Source of the DNA: Macrocystis pyrifera
Lineage: Eukaryota > Sar > Phaeophyceae > Laminariales > Laminariaceae
Assembly: GCA_031763025.1 (NCBI GenBank)
Contig: JASSKH010000022.1
Coordinates: 12,390,081-12,454,080, forward strand
Direction: 5' to 3'
DNA length: 64,000 bases
The number at the start of each line of letters is the position of its first letter. Positions within the stretch are counted from its first letter, which is position 1. Below, piece after piece: positions 34,601 through 41,473 of the stretch. The notes beneath the pieces are model-generated. The model did no database searches. It had not been told where the DNA came from and saw only the letters and a program-made list of their open reading frames with translations. Position numbers and translations under genes: made by a program.

Positions 34601-36444
34601 GGCCATTCTCCAATCCAGTCTGGACCAACTTTCTTGTTCAATATCTGTATATGAGAGGCTGAACGACGTAGGGCGTACACCTCACAGCTCACCTGCAGCA
34701 GGGAGGTGTCCTGTACTTGGAAACACGAAAATTACAAAAAGAAAAACAAAAAACATGGAAAAAAAAAAAAGGAATATGCACCAGAAGAATGCGTACCACG
34801 GCGGTACCAGGTACATCTTACCTCACGTGACTTGACTTACAGCAGCAGTGGCACCAGAACACCATCACGCCACGCCGACGGCGGCTGGGCGTGTGGGTTG
34901 CATTTTTTTTTCTTTTCTTTGCCTTTTTCATCCCCTTTGGAGATCTGGGTGAAAAAAGCTGTCCCCCAATACACTTTCTTACCGTATTCGTGTACCGGTT
35001 CCAGTCCATGTGTACACGTTCAAGATGTACATACACCCCTCCCCCCGTGTAAGTGGAAATAATAACAACAACAAATAAAAGGCTTTGCATTTGCCTGGTA
35101 TCATACCGCACACGGTACGACTACGCTGTATACGTTCCAGGGTATGCCGTAATACAAACCAGCCCTATTACGCAGCTTGCAAAGTTGAGTATCAACTATT
35201 TAATCAGTCGATCTCACAGCTGACGTATTCCAAAATTTATAAAACCAGCCCGTCGACACCACACGAAGAGGCAACGACGCGACTCACCTACAGCAGTACC
35301 TCTCGAGCTCTCAAGGTGCGATGTCGAAAAAAAGATCAACATGGTCATGGTTGAATTGAATGACATGAAGGAAAGTTGAAAATTGGACGAGACAGCTGAC
35401 TTTTATTTTATTTTTTCGTCACCTTTGATCAACTTGCATAATTTCCAGCTTGACCCTTTTAGGACTGCCGTTCCGTTTCGGGTACAAACTACTTGGAATT
35501 AGAGTGCTTTGTCCCCAAAACGGGACTGCAGTCGTAAAGTCCTCGTAGGAGGTGTTACGTACGCTCAGCGAAGTTCTGGATAAGCAGATACAGCAGTAGT
35601 GGTGGTCGCAGGTGACGTCCCTTCTCCGCTCCCCCGTACGTGCCTTCATTTATTTCACCGGGTATATTTTTATCGCGCATAGGGTTCGGTATTGCTCGTC
35701 GATTTCATCGAATGTTGATGTTGCTGACTCACGGTCTCGCGACTTCCGCTATTATTAAATAATATAAACACCCTTGTACGTACTCATTTCGCTCAGGTGC
35801 CGAATAATTATATATTTTCCGGATTCGGGGAGAGCTATTAATATTAATACTAGACTTTGCGGACTCGGAACAGCAACAACATTGGGGCGATTGGTGTGTG
35901 CGCCTAGATATGTGCGAGGCAAGCAAGCACACGAGTCGGTCACCAGGTGTTCTGACATTCTGACAAGCCAACCCTATCCCCCTATCGAGACCTTGCTCAT
36001 GCCCTGATGTCCCTTCCTCCGCTACCACTAATATTAATAGAGAGCTCGAAGGGTCGGGTTGCATCTGAAAACATCAACCTCCCCGCCCGTGCGAGCTCAT
36101 TTTTTGTGCATACAACAATTCGTGATACGCGCAGCTAGGAAGAAAGAAATATGCCGAAGTACTCGACGTGGATACTATTATTAAATAGTGGATACCTTGT
36201 TTGCTGCCCGCGAACGTATAATAAAATACCAGGTGCGTATATGGAGTAGGTCCGAAAAGACATGAACAATAACATGGTACAAAAGTCGGAAAAGTCGGAA
36301 GGCAACAGGAAGCGTGCACTTTGTCTCCAGGTCGGCTGCGTGGCTGCGCTTGACCACTAAGGGAATAGCTCACCCAGATCTCTTGCTCTCGAACACCACG
36401 AGCTCGGCCATGTCGGCCCGCGGAGGAGGCGGAGACAAGTCCAT
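17346..36444 (-). CDS. F-BAR and PH domain protein, 14 exons, complete model
   Basis: Fourteen exons join in compatible phases into about 603 codons. The N-terminal half is an F-BAR (FCH) module. Helix 1 gives SIYWSSLCDLMTDNDGSTQQ, then GRLETDRVYSSSVYANADKV, resembling the 'ER..IE..YAK.L..L' FCH core. Long helical exons follow, including EDIWFLDCSYRTAVVHQKEA. A PH domain follows (LMVLSWDGFIHFFDVP; FKSTATLQLDEESTVEAV; KTVTFRNTTEAEMHEAL; Trp of the last helix not obvious), and then an Ala/Pro-rich tail of about 68 residues. F-BAR dimers bind and bend membranes, and PH domains bind phosphoinositides, so the product probably links lipid signals to membrane curvature at the plasma membrane or endosomes. 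No SH3 domain is seen. Exon 1 rests on phase and ATG context only and could be wrong; exons 2-14 are firmer. Confidence 0.83.
18181..18252 (-). CDS. F-BAR/PH gene exon 13: Ser-rich linker
   Basis: 24 codons, phase 0, after TTCGTCTGCAG. Encodes MGRPSTGSRSSFGSVRSDQE and ends CCG|GTGAGT. Its Ser/Arg-rich composition suggests a phosphorylatable tail (inference). Confidence 0.78.
18327..18376 (+). repeat. (GGT)n microsatellite
   Basis: GTGGTGGTGG repeats inside an intron of the F-BAR/PH gene. Confidence 0.85.
18600..18785 (+). repeat. (ATC)n microsatellite
   Basis: A long, slightly interrupted ATC array giving poly-Ser, poly-Asp and poly-Met frames. Intronic. Confidence 0.92.
18928..19034. mobile_element. 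TA-target MITE (family M1), degenerate copy
   Basis: CACGGGGGAGCATA..ATGGTCCCCCGTGA ends with a diverged core. This is the most decayed member in the window. Confidence 0.7.
19138..19314 (-). CDS. F-BAR/PH gene exon 12: PH C-terminal helix
   Basis: 59 codons, phase 0, after ATGCTGCAG. Encodes VSGKMKVTSSFKRHLGSSSK, then KTVTFRNTTEAEMHEALSII, the final strand and helix of a PH domain, plus a linker. Ends AAG|GTGGGT. Confidence 0.85.
19596..19724 (-). CDS. F-BAR/PH gene exon 11: PH strands
   Basis: 43 codons, phase 0, after CCTTGTAG. Encodes LDDLLANKKDLEEVLLFKST, then ATLQLDEESTVEAVSSHKSH and KIE. Ends GAG|GTGCGT. Confidence 0.85.
20378..20590 (+). mobile_element. Family G element (copy 1)
   Basis: Shares about 205 bp with 46128-46362, from 'CCTGGGACGAATTTCAG' to 'GGGTGGGGTGTGTTATCTT'. 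The left TIR is partly lost here. The long open frame 20158-20754 spanning it is not treated as a gene. Confidence 0.75.
21218..21800 (-). repeat. Family D unit, full copy, plus a second head fragment
   Basis: Minus-strand copy running from 'TATATAGGTTGGGTTGGCG' (21270) to 'GCCATGCATGAGATCGAGTAC' (21780). Another head ('GACTACGGCCATGCACGA') lies at 21216-21252, separated by a C tract. Intronic. Confidence 0.85.
21890..22007 (-). CDS. F-BAR/PH gene exon 10: PH strands 2-3
   Basis: 118 nt after TTTGGTCGTTCAG. Encodes LMVLSWDGFIHFFDVPASTG, then KKDVSPSAAFQGISPTIS. The 'VL-x-x-DGF-x-x-FF-D' pattern is typical of PH domains. A decayed copy lies about 180 bp upstream at 22186-22270. Confidence 0.85.
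22186..22270 (-). pseudogene. Decayed duplicate of exon 10 of the F-BAR/PH gene
   Basis: On the minus strand this segment repeats the first half of exon 10 with scattered substitutions (LMVLAWDGFTRFFDVPAST). It then carries a small insertion and reaches an in-frame TAA. The CAG|G acceptor is still present, but the 3' half and donor are gone. Inclusion in the mRNA would truncate the protein inside the PH domain. Confidence 0.8.
22855..22940 (-). CDS. F-BAR/PH gene exon 9: start of PH domain
   Basis: 86 nt. Encodes APLESPLVRSKMMVERRE, then GSKYHAG, the first PH strand. Ends GCCGG|GTGAGA, leaving two bases completed by the G opening the next exon. Confidence 0.78.
23385..23489. mobile_element. 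TA-target MITE (M1)
   Basis: TTACGGGGGGCCATAG..GGCCCTCCGTAA ends, flanked by TA on both sides. Core resembles the copy at 61987. Confidence 0.88.
23800..23898 (-). CDS. F-BAR/PH gene exon 8: linker
   Basis: 33 codons, phase 0, after TCTCGCATCGCAG. Encodes the basic KHKSKKDHELP followed by SKYPDPLPSDMSFIDSLT. Ends ACG|GTGAGC. It connects the F-BAR module to the PH domain. Confidence 0.82.
24654..24851 (-). CDS. F-BAR/PH gene exon 7: F-BAR C-terminal helices
   Basis: 66 codons, phase 0, after ATATTTACAG. Encodes MKLLEASRREVLRDFMIAAT, then SWSKLPELCAFALESAKAV and an ERDVSARALIASEEK helix. Ends AAG|GTGCGA. Confidence 0.85.
24900..24982 (+). repeat. G-rich tract with family D head (to 25150)
   Basis: GGGGTGG-type repeats end in a G run, followed at 24985-25150 by the first half of a family D unit ('CATGCATGGCCGTAGTCGTATGACC'). 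Confidence 0.8.
25705..25905 (-). repeat. Family D head fragment, minus strand
   Basis: Runs from 'CCTCACAAGCGGTTCCTAGT' to 'TATACGACTACGCTCATGCA'. A TA-target MITE abuts its end at 25908. Confidence 0.8.
25908..26020. mobile_element. TA-target MITE (M1) adjoining an exon
   Basis: TTACAGGAGACCATAG..TAGGTCCCCCTTAA with TA duplications. It ends 45 bp from exon 6 of the F-BAR/PH gene (26065), within the intron after its donor. Confidence 0.85.
26065..26202 (-). CDS. F-BAR/PH gene exon 6: F-BAR helix
   Basis: 46 codons, phase 0, after CCCCCCGCCAG. Encodes GVNQSEDIWFLDCSYRTAVV and AWDAVSNKMKEVLGK, resembling the conserved 'D-x-W-x-x-x-x-x-Y-x-x-A-V' segment of F-BAR domains. Ends AAG|GTGATA. Confidence 0.82.
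26960..27610 (+). repeat. CAC/ACC-rich low-complexity region
   Basis: Long degenerate CACCAC/ACCACC arrays fill the intron beside exon 5. The open frames here (Thr/Pro/His-rich or Val-rich) are compositional. Confidence 0.85.
27637..27756 (-). CDS. F-BAR/PH gene exon 5: helix, followed by a GC-AG intron
   Basis: 40 codons, phase 0. Encodes SMGKETHKRFKELSDEGD, then LQSLRNIDKRVGQSFLHLKE. The best donor is GAG|GCAAGT, a canonical GC-AG type donor; no GT donor in frame fits as well. Confidence 0.8.
28416..28638 (-). CDS. F-BAR/PH gene exon 4: long helix
   Basis: 223 nt. Encodes HDKIRHAEYKAKSKGE, a short disordered Thr/Gly insert, then AMWEMAEMDCRAARYRDVL and an acidic LEEEELLGKVK helix. Donor is GTGAGT. 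Confidence 0.82.
29290..29515 (+). repeat. GGGGTGG-type G-rich region
   Basis: Degenerate GGTGAGGGTGGGG repeats with G runs next to exon 3. On the coding (minus) strand this is a pyrimidine tract downstream of the donor. Confidence 0.8.
29521..29630 (-). CDS. F-BAR/PH gene exon 3: FCH core
   Basis: 110 nt after CGCACGCACAG. Encodes VLLYIAGRLETDRVYSSSVY, then NADKVFGDKKGTAKL. It ends CTTCG|GTGGGT with two spare bases, which pair correctly with the next exon. Confidence 0.8.
29919..29985 (-). CDS. F-BAR/PH gene exon 2: start of FCH helix 1
   Basis: Encodes KTSIYWSSLCDLMTDNDG and ends CAGCAG|GTGATG in phase 0. The W-x-x-L pattern matches the start of FCH domains. The acceptor (GAGTACAG) has a weak pyrimidine tract. 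Confidence 0.68.
30207..30290. mobile_element. 80-bp MITE (family M2)
   Basis: Ends CCCACTCTGTCC and GAGAGTGG-like inverted termini around a short AT-rich core. Diverged from 32577-32657. Confidence 0.6.
30665..30766. mobile_element. TA-target MITE (M1)
   Basis: GCGGGACCATAGCAAACAGG..CTATGGTCCCCCGTAAC. Left end damaged. Confidence 0.8.
30850..30954. mobile_element. TA-target MITE (M1)
   Basis: TTACGGGGGACCACAG..TATGGTCCCCCGTCA, only 84 bp from the previous copy and in the same orientation. Confidence 0.85.
31225..31305 (+). repeat. 81-bp direct repeat (partner 31677-31765)
   Basis: TTTCTTATTTTCCTGTG..CAGCCTGACT..TTTTCTTACTG..AGTACAGCAGTGTAAATAA occurs at both sites. Confidence 0.8.
31450..31625 (+). 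repeat. Arm of a 180-bp inverted repeat (partner 35540-35735)
   Basis: Shared on opposite strands: GAACCCTATGCGCGA, GAAGGCACGTAC, GAGAAGGGACG and CCTCCTACGAG blocks. The arms are 4 kb apart in intron 1 of the F-BAR/PH gene. Confidence 0.75.
31646..31678 (+). repeat. poly-A tract
   Basis: About 33 A, directly before the repeat at 31677-31765. It could be the tail of a retroposed sequence. Confidence 0.8.
32320..32412. mobile_element. TA-target MITE (M1), left end truncated
   Basis: TAGTAAATAAGACTTACGG..TTTACTACGGCCCCCTGTAAC. Confidence 0.75.
32577..32657. mobile_element. 80-bp MITE (M2)
   Basis: AACTCTGTCCCAGAAT..ATTTTGGGACAGAGTGGT inverted ends. Best-preserved member. Confidence 0.8.
33210..33310 (+). 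repeat. Diverged half of the fold-back family C
   Basis: AGGCCAATTATTATGCAGTCGG and GTCAGTTGAAA..GCACGTTTGCGCA resemble the left arm of the palindrome at 50744-51274. No opposing arm is seen nearby. Confidence 0.5.
33459..33540. mobile_element. 80-bp MITE (M2)
   Basis: AACTCTATCCCGTAATATA..TTCGGAACAGAGTGG inverted ends. Confidence 0.75.
33852..33994 (+). repeat. Family A repeat, near-identical to 10832-10974
   Basis: Matches over about 143 bp with one or two differences. Here it is followed by a longer CA run. Located in intron 1 of the F-BAR/PH gene. Confidence 0.85.
34152..34234. mobile_element. Short fold-back element (family C)
   Basis: AGGACTGCAGTCACGTCTTG..CCCGAAAACGGGACTGTGGT. An inverted GTCCCGTTTTGGGGACAAAC-type arm surrounds a 'CTACTT' loop. 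Confidence 0.75.
35456..35540. mobile_element. Short fold-back element (family C)
   Basis: TAGGACTGCCGTTCCGTTTC..CCCCAAAACGGGACTGCAGTC, same layout as 34152-34234. Confidence 0.75.
35540..35735 (-). repeat. Second arm of the 180-bp inverted repeat
   Basis: Reverse-complement relative of 31450-31625, including CTCGTAGGAGG and TCGCGCATAGGGTTC. Confidence 0.75.
36374..36444 (-). CDS. F-BAR/PH gene exon 1 (start codon)
   Basis: ATG at 36444-36442 gives MDLSPPPPRADMAELVVFES, ending TCTGG|GTGAGC. It leaves two codon bases that are completed by the first base of the next exon. The frame is open upstream to another ATG at 36555, so the start is uncertain. The intron that follows is 6.4 kb, the longest in the window. 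Confidence 0.5.
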
Positions 36445-37012
36445 GATCCCTCTTGTTGGTTTGTTGAGGTTTTGAAAGTATCCAATTAGTCGATCGCGGT
36501 TGACAGAATTCCTCTGGTGAGCCTTGTTTCCGCTAGTCTGAAGAGTCGGTGCCAAGGTCCTTCTGTTCCCCTTGAGTTCCTTCTTTTCAGCCCGGCGAGT
36601 GAGTGGGTGTGGGGGAGTGCACGCGGTGAGTTTTCGGCCTGCAGCAGATTGTAGAATAAAAGGCGCTCGCTCTTCGAAAACCCAAAATCTGACTGCAAAA
36701 AAGAAAAGCGCCTTGTATTACTTCGAAGGCTGTTTCATCGGAAGAACCTTTGGCGGGAGCCCGGGGATTGCTTTCGGCTTTTGAACCCACCCAACCATGC
36801 ATCTTCGTGCACCCGCTCCTGTGAAACGCACAACAACCGCTGGAGGTTCTCTGTCCCGTGCTGTGCCCCAGTCAGCCACAGAGCACAGATATCGCAGGGG
36901 GATAGGACCGGCTGCCTTCACGGAACCCCCTCCCACCCCCCCCCTTCTTCCCTCACCTAGACCGTCCCGGGCTGGCGCTGGACGTGTCGGACGCGGGAGA
37001 ATCAGCATAGCC
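36445..37012. promoter_or_regulatory. Shared upstream region between two head-to-head genes
   Basis: About 570 bp separate the predicted start codons of the F-BAR/PH gene (minus) and the GDT1 gene (plus). The right part is GC- and C-rich (TCCCACCCCCCCCCTTC). No TATA box at a convincing distance is evident. Both 5' UTRs must lie here, so a bidirectional promoter is inferred from layout only. Confidence 0.5.
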
Positions 37013-37141
37013 ATGGGGTCGGGAAGGGTCGCCGTGGGGAGGAGGTTCATCCCTCTCGTCTGGGTTGCTGCGTTCAGTGCCCTTGCCATCCTAGACTCGG
37101 CAGGCAGGGCCATGGCTCAGCCTCAAATGGACAGCGCAATG
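37013..37141 (+). CDS. GDT1: GDT1 exon 1: start and signal peptide
   Basis: 43 codons from ATG at 37013. MGSGRVAVGRRFIPLVWVAA begins a positively charged n-region followed by a hydrophobic core. Ends GCAATG|GTGAGA in phase 0. The frame is open upstream to 36797, but the chosen ATG gives a proper signal peptide. Confidence 0.82.
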
Positions 37142-38528
37142 GTGAGATCCACGACGATTTTTGAAGGCTGCAGAAATGGAGGAAAGGGAGAGCCTTGTGA
37201 CTGGGGGTTAGCTCCGCTTTGTGTGCTCGGTGTGTTGCGATTTATCCCGTCCTCTTGCGTGTGAAGTGCGGAGGGAAGCAGCTCTTTCTTTGCAGCCTGT
37301 TTTACTTTCGTATAGTGGACTGACTGGCACCTGGTAAAACAAACAAACAACCGTTGTTATACATGTGATACGAAGTACGTTCGTTCGTGGTCTCCCAGCT
37401 CCCAGGCTCGCAGGTTGGCTTTCCCGTTGAAAGCTGTGTGAGCCCGAACGCCGGCCGCACCCCCCTCGTGTATCCATCCACTTATTTATCCGTCAGCTCT
37501 CATCAGACGTGAAGACGTCGTTCCATGCAACGTCACAAAGGTCACAAACGTACCTTCGTGTGAACACAACACGAGAGACGGACCTACCTGGTACTTCCAC
37601 ATATATTAGCTACACGAATATAATCCTGGAAAAAAACGGACTCGCTGATGGGTGTTGAGAGACTCACCCTATCTGTCGCTTTCGGGAGGTGTGCTCTCGT
37701 GCCGTCAATTTGTGACCCCCCCCCTCCCTGTTTCTGGTTGTCTAACGCTACGATTATTATATACCCTCGGTCTGCTACGTGATCAAGTATTCACCAGTTA
37801 TGATACATCATCAGTCAGTGCGTACCGTCGGCTACCCCGAATGTTTCAGGTGTACAAAGTTTTGGTATGTACGTACTGCTGCTGTTCCGTTACATACTGC
37901 TGTGCTGCTCACATCTCATGCATGATACGATAGAAGTTTAAATTATGGATTCAAAGGAAGCCTCCTGCCACAGCAAGCAGGGGCTCACCCAGGGCTGTTT
38001 AGCAGTGACCCCCGCGCTGGCCTGGTCGGCGCGGCAGAGCGCAGGCAAAGTAATTATTCTACAGCAGCTATTAATAGTACTACTACTGGTGTCGAATGTG
38101 CTATATCGTACCAGGAATACCTCCAAGCCGAAGCCGTCACGTTCTAGACACTTTACTACTTGGTAGTAATATGGTTGAGCGTTACTGTTGCTGACTGACT
38201 GCTGTACTTAAAATAGTATATAAATAGTTGTCGCTACTCTCGGAACTCATGCAGCAGGATAGTTGTACAGCTGTCGCCGACTTGTGTGCGTTGGATGGGT
38301 GGGGGCGGGAGTACTTGGTGTTGTCCCATCGCCATTGTAGACTGTCGTGCTGTTGTCGTTCGATCGTAAGACAGCAGACATCCGGATCAGGCTCCCTCCG
38401 CCTTACGTACTGATGTCGTCTACGTCGAGTGGTGCCACACAGCTGGAGACGAACTCGCGTGGAAGAAACTAAATCAGGAACAGCATGGATGAATCAGCGT
38501 GAATTGCAAAAAAAAAAACAAAAAACAA

Positions 38529-38565
<37 letters not shown>

Positions 38566-41435
38566 GACAAGCGAGATGTTACGGGGGACCATAGTAAATA
38601 GGACCAAGTATGATCAGTAAAAATAGGGAAATACAGTGGTTGTTGTCTGTGCCGTAGGTCCTATTTACTATGGTCCCCCGTTATAGGTGACATCGGGGGC
38701 TGTATTACCCTTTGAGGAAATGCACGTTCATGTATACAGCAGTAGGTATACCCTGCGGCCGCAACTTCGTGGCGCCGAACCTCTACATTAGAGCCGCCTT
38801 GGGCTTCGGCACTCCGGCTGTGTGTGAGCAAGTCGGTGCGGTATCAATAAAATATACCACCTCGAAGCACAACGACTTGCTTTTTTTTTCTGTACGACGA
38901 GCGCTGCTAATCGTATGTACGTACACATATACCATGGTATACGATATGCAGCACGCACACAACACAGGCCACAGCAGCAGCAGAGAGCAAGAAGCGCTTC
39001 GTCGCTCTCCTGATGCTCTCGCCAGGACATAGAGCAGGCGCTGAAGATGCGGGGCGAAAGCCTGCCCGGCGATCGTGGGCGACGGGGATGCAGCGGCGTT
39101 CGTCCGTGGGGTTCTGCATTCGACGCAAGCAAACCGAGAGGACTTGAGGACGAGGATGAGGAGGAGAAGGGATTCGTTTCGCAAGTTTGGTTGCCGTAGC
39201 ACCGTCGAACGAGCGTCGCCAGGTTCTCCGCGGCGTCCCCTGCAGACGCTAAGCGAGGGACCTCGCTGAGACAGAGAGGTCGCCGCTTGGGCTCGGTCGA
39301 ATCGGAAGCGCGCCAGCTGCGGGAGATGTGTGACGGCCAGAACAGCCACAGCGCAGCAGCAGCAGCAGCAGGACAGCACACACACGCCGGCAAATGTGAA
39401 GTTGCGCCGCATGAACAATCAAATGCTTAATCAAGTAAAATGGGTCGCACCTGACGCTCGGACCACGAATGGAAATCCATTGGCAAACAAACGTGTTGCA
39501 GCGATTTCAAAATGCATGGGTGCCTGAAAAAAAAAAGGCGGCCGCTGAATCAGAAAAATTCGTGTTCGCTCCTAAAAATAGCTGTGTGATATTATACCTA
39601 GCTGCGTACTGCTCTGTATACGAGGCGAACGTGATGGGGCTGGGTACTGAACCAGGATCCACGTGCAGTACATCTCTCCCGGCTGAGGCAGCTGCCAGGA
39701 TGCCAGTGCAGTGACGACTGACGTACAGTGATGAGTTACATGCATCTACTAAAAACGCCTCACCATACAACAGAAACCCCCTGAAAATGAACCCTGCGCG
39801 CAGAGGGGACAGGGGACATCATTATACAGGAAACGTAATACGAAAAACTAGCGCTGAGAAAGGCAGGCTGAGATTTACAGGAACGTGAACGAAATTCGGC
39901 AGTCGTTGTACTGAAATTAGTGCAGAACGCACCCATTCTTGAATTAAGAAATCCAGCCTGACCAGGTTTCTTGTTTCTTCCTTTCGATCGGTGTTCCTTC
40001 CCGTACCGCAGTGCTGTACACCTTGTTTGCTGGCATTTTCTTTTTTTCCCTGTGAGTCAGATCAACCTACACACCTTCTTACCCAAACCTTGCCTTTGAA
40101 ACATGGCTCAAAGTCAAACGCATTTTTAGCGCTTCGTAGTGAATGAAAGCCAAATCGCTTTGAACCGGGGCCCGGCACGGCGCCTCCAGCAGGGCCCCCC
40201 GGGGGCGCCGGGTCAGGCACCCTCGCCTCTCGAGGGGGAGCGGTGGTCGCGGTCGTGGCTGCTCGTTCTGGCTGAGGCTACCAATACCCAGTCCAGCCCT
40301 ACACGTATCACTGAAAAACCAGACCCTATGGCATCCCAATCAACAACGGAGAATATTACTGCAGGTCAGGGAACCGTTTCGAGAACAATCTGTTGTGTGT
40401 TATTGTAGAGATAATTGGGCGTCTGCTTTCAGTGTTCTTTTCGGCAAGCAACGTGGCTTTATTTTGGTTGACCGCGTGAGGGGCAATAAGTGTTGCGGGG
40501 GGGCATGGTAAATAGGACCTATGGGACACACAAAAACCTATATAATTCCCTATTTTTACTAGCAACATTTGGTCCTATTTACTGTGGTCCCCCGTAATAG
40601 CAAGTGGGTTTAGCGCGGGACGGTGACCGCAGAAAAGGGCAAGAGCACGCGAACAGGCAGAAGGCTGCTGCCTGTAGCGGGCCAGCGGTTTGCTGAGCGG
40701 GGTATTTCTTGGTTCCTCAGCAATAGTTGTCAATATAGGAGATATCCCATCGTCTTGCATATGTTGTCTACTGTGCTTGCTGCATATACACAACAATGCA
40801 GTGTCTCTGTAGTGTGTGTGACCACAGAACTTGTATCTGTCTACTCGTAGGATTGAAGGATCGGCACGGACACTGGTCGTGCTGGGTGTCGACGGGTAGA
40901 AAGAACGGTTTAATGTGGAGAACGCACACAGCGCGGGTGTAAATGGTTCCTCGTGTCTCCTGCCTCCTGCCACAGCAGACCTACGATATTCGTTCGTAAT
41001 GGGAAAAATCAAAAACGAAAACCGGGCAAAGGAGTTGTTATTATTACGGGGGTCTATAGTTAACAGGACCTATGGCATACATAAAAACCTATATATTTAG
41101 GTATTTTTACTAATAATATTTGGTCCTGTTAACTATGGACCCCCGTAATAGTATGTACATAAGAGTATGTTTGAAGAACGAAAAAACGGTTGTTGGTTCT
41201 GTTTTTTTTCTGGCCGTTTCTTCAACTGGTTAAACTGGATGTTAACCCCAAACGTCTCTGAATACTGGAAACCAATGACGATATGTTTGTGTTCAGTGTG
41301 CTGTTTTTTTTTTTAATCCGATTCACTGAATTTAGAGTTCTGCAATTGTATGGAAATATTAGCCGTTTATGGACGTATATAGCGTAGCTCGACTCTCCAC
41401 CTGCCATAGATACACCCTTACGCCCCTCCCCTCTT

Positions 41436-41473
<38 letters not shown>

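Larger units (their letters stand above)
29986..36373 (-). other. 6.4-kb first intron of the F-BAR/PH gene
   Basis: Holds no recognisable exon. It contains three M1 MITEs, three M2 MITEs, two family C elements, a family A copy, the inverted-repeat pair and a 33-nt A tract. Splicing of this intron is inferred from phase only. Confidence 0.5.

Noticed and set aside
39028-39190. Acidic plus-strand segment in GDT1 intron 1 as an extra exon
   Set aside because: Exons 1 and 2 are already phase-compatible and the segment has no counterpart in GDT1 proteins; kept only as a possibility.
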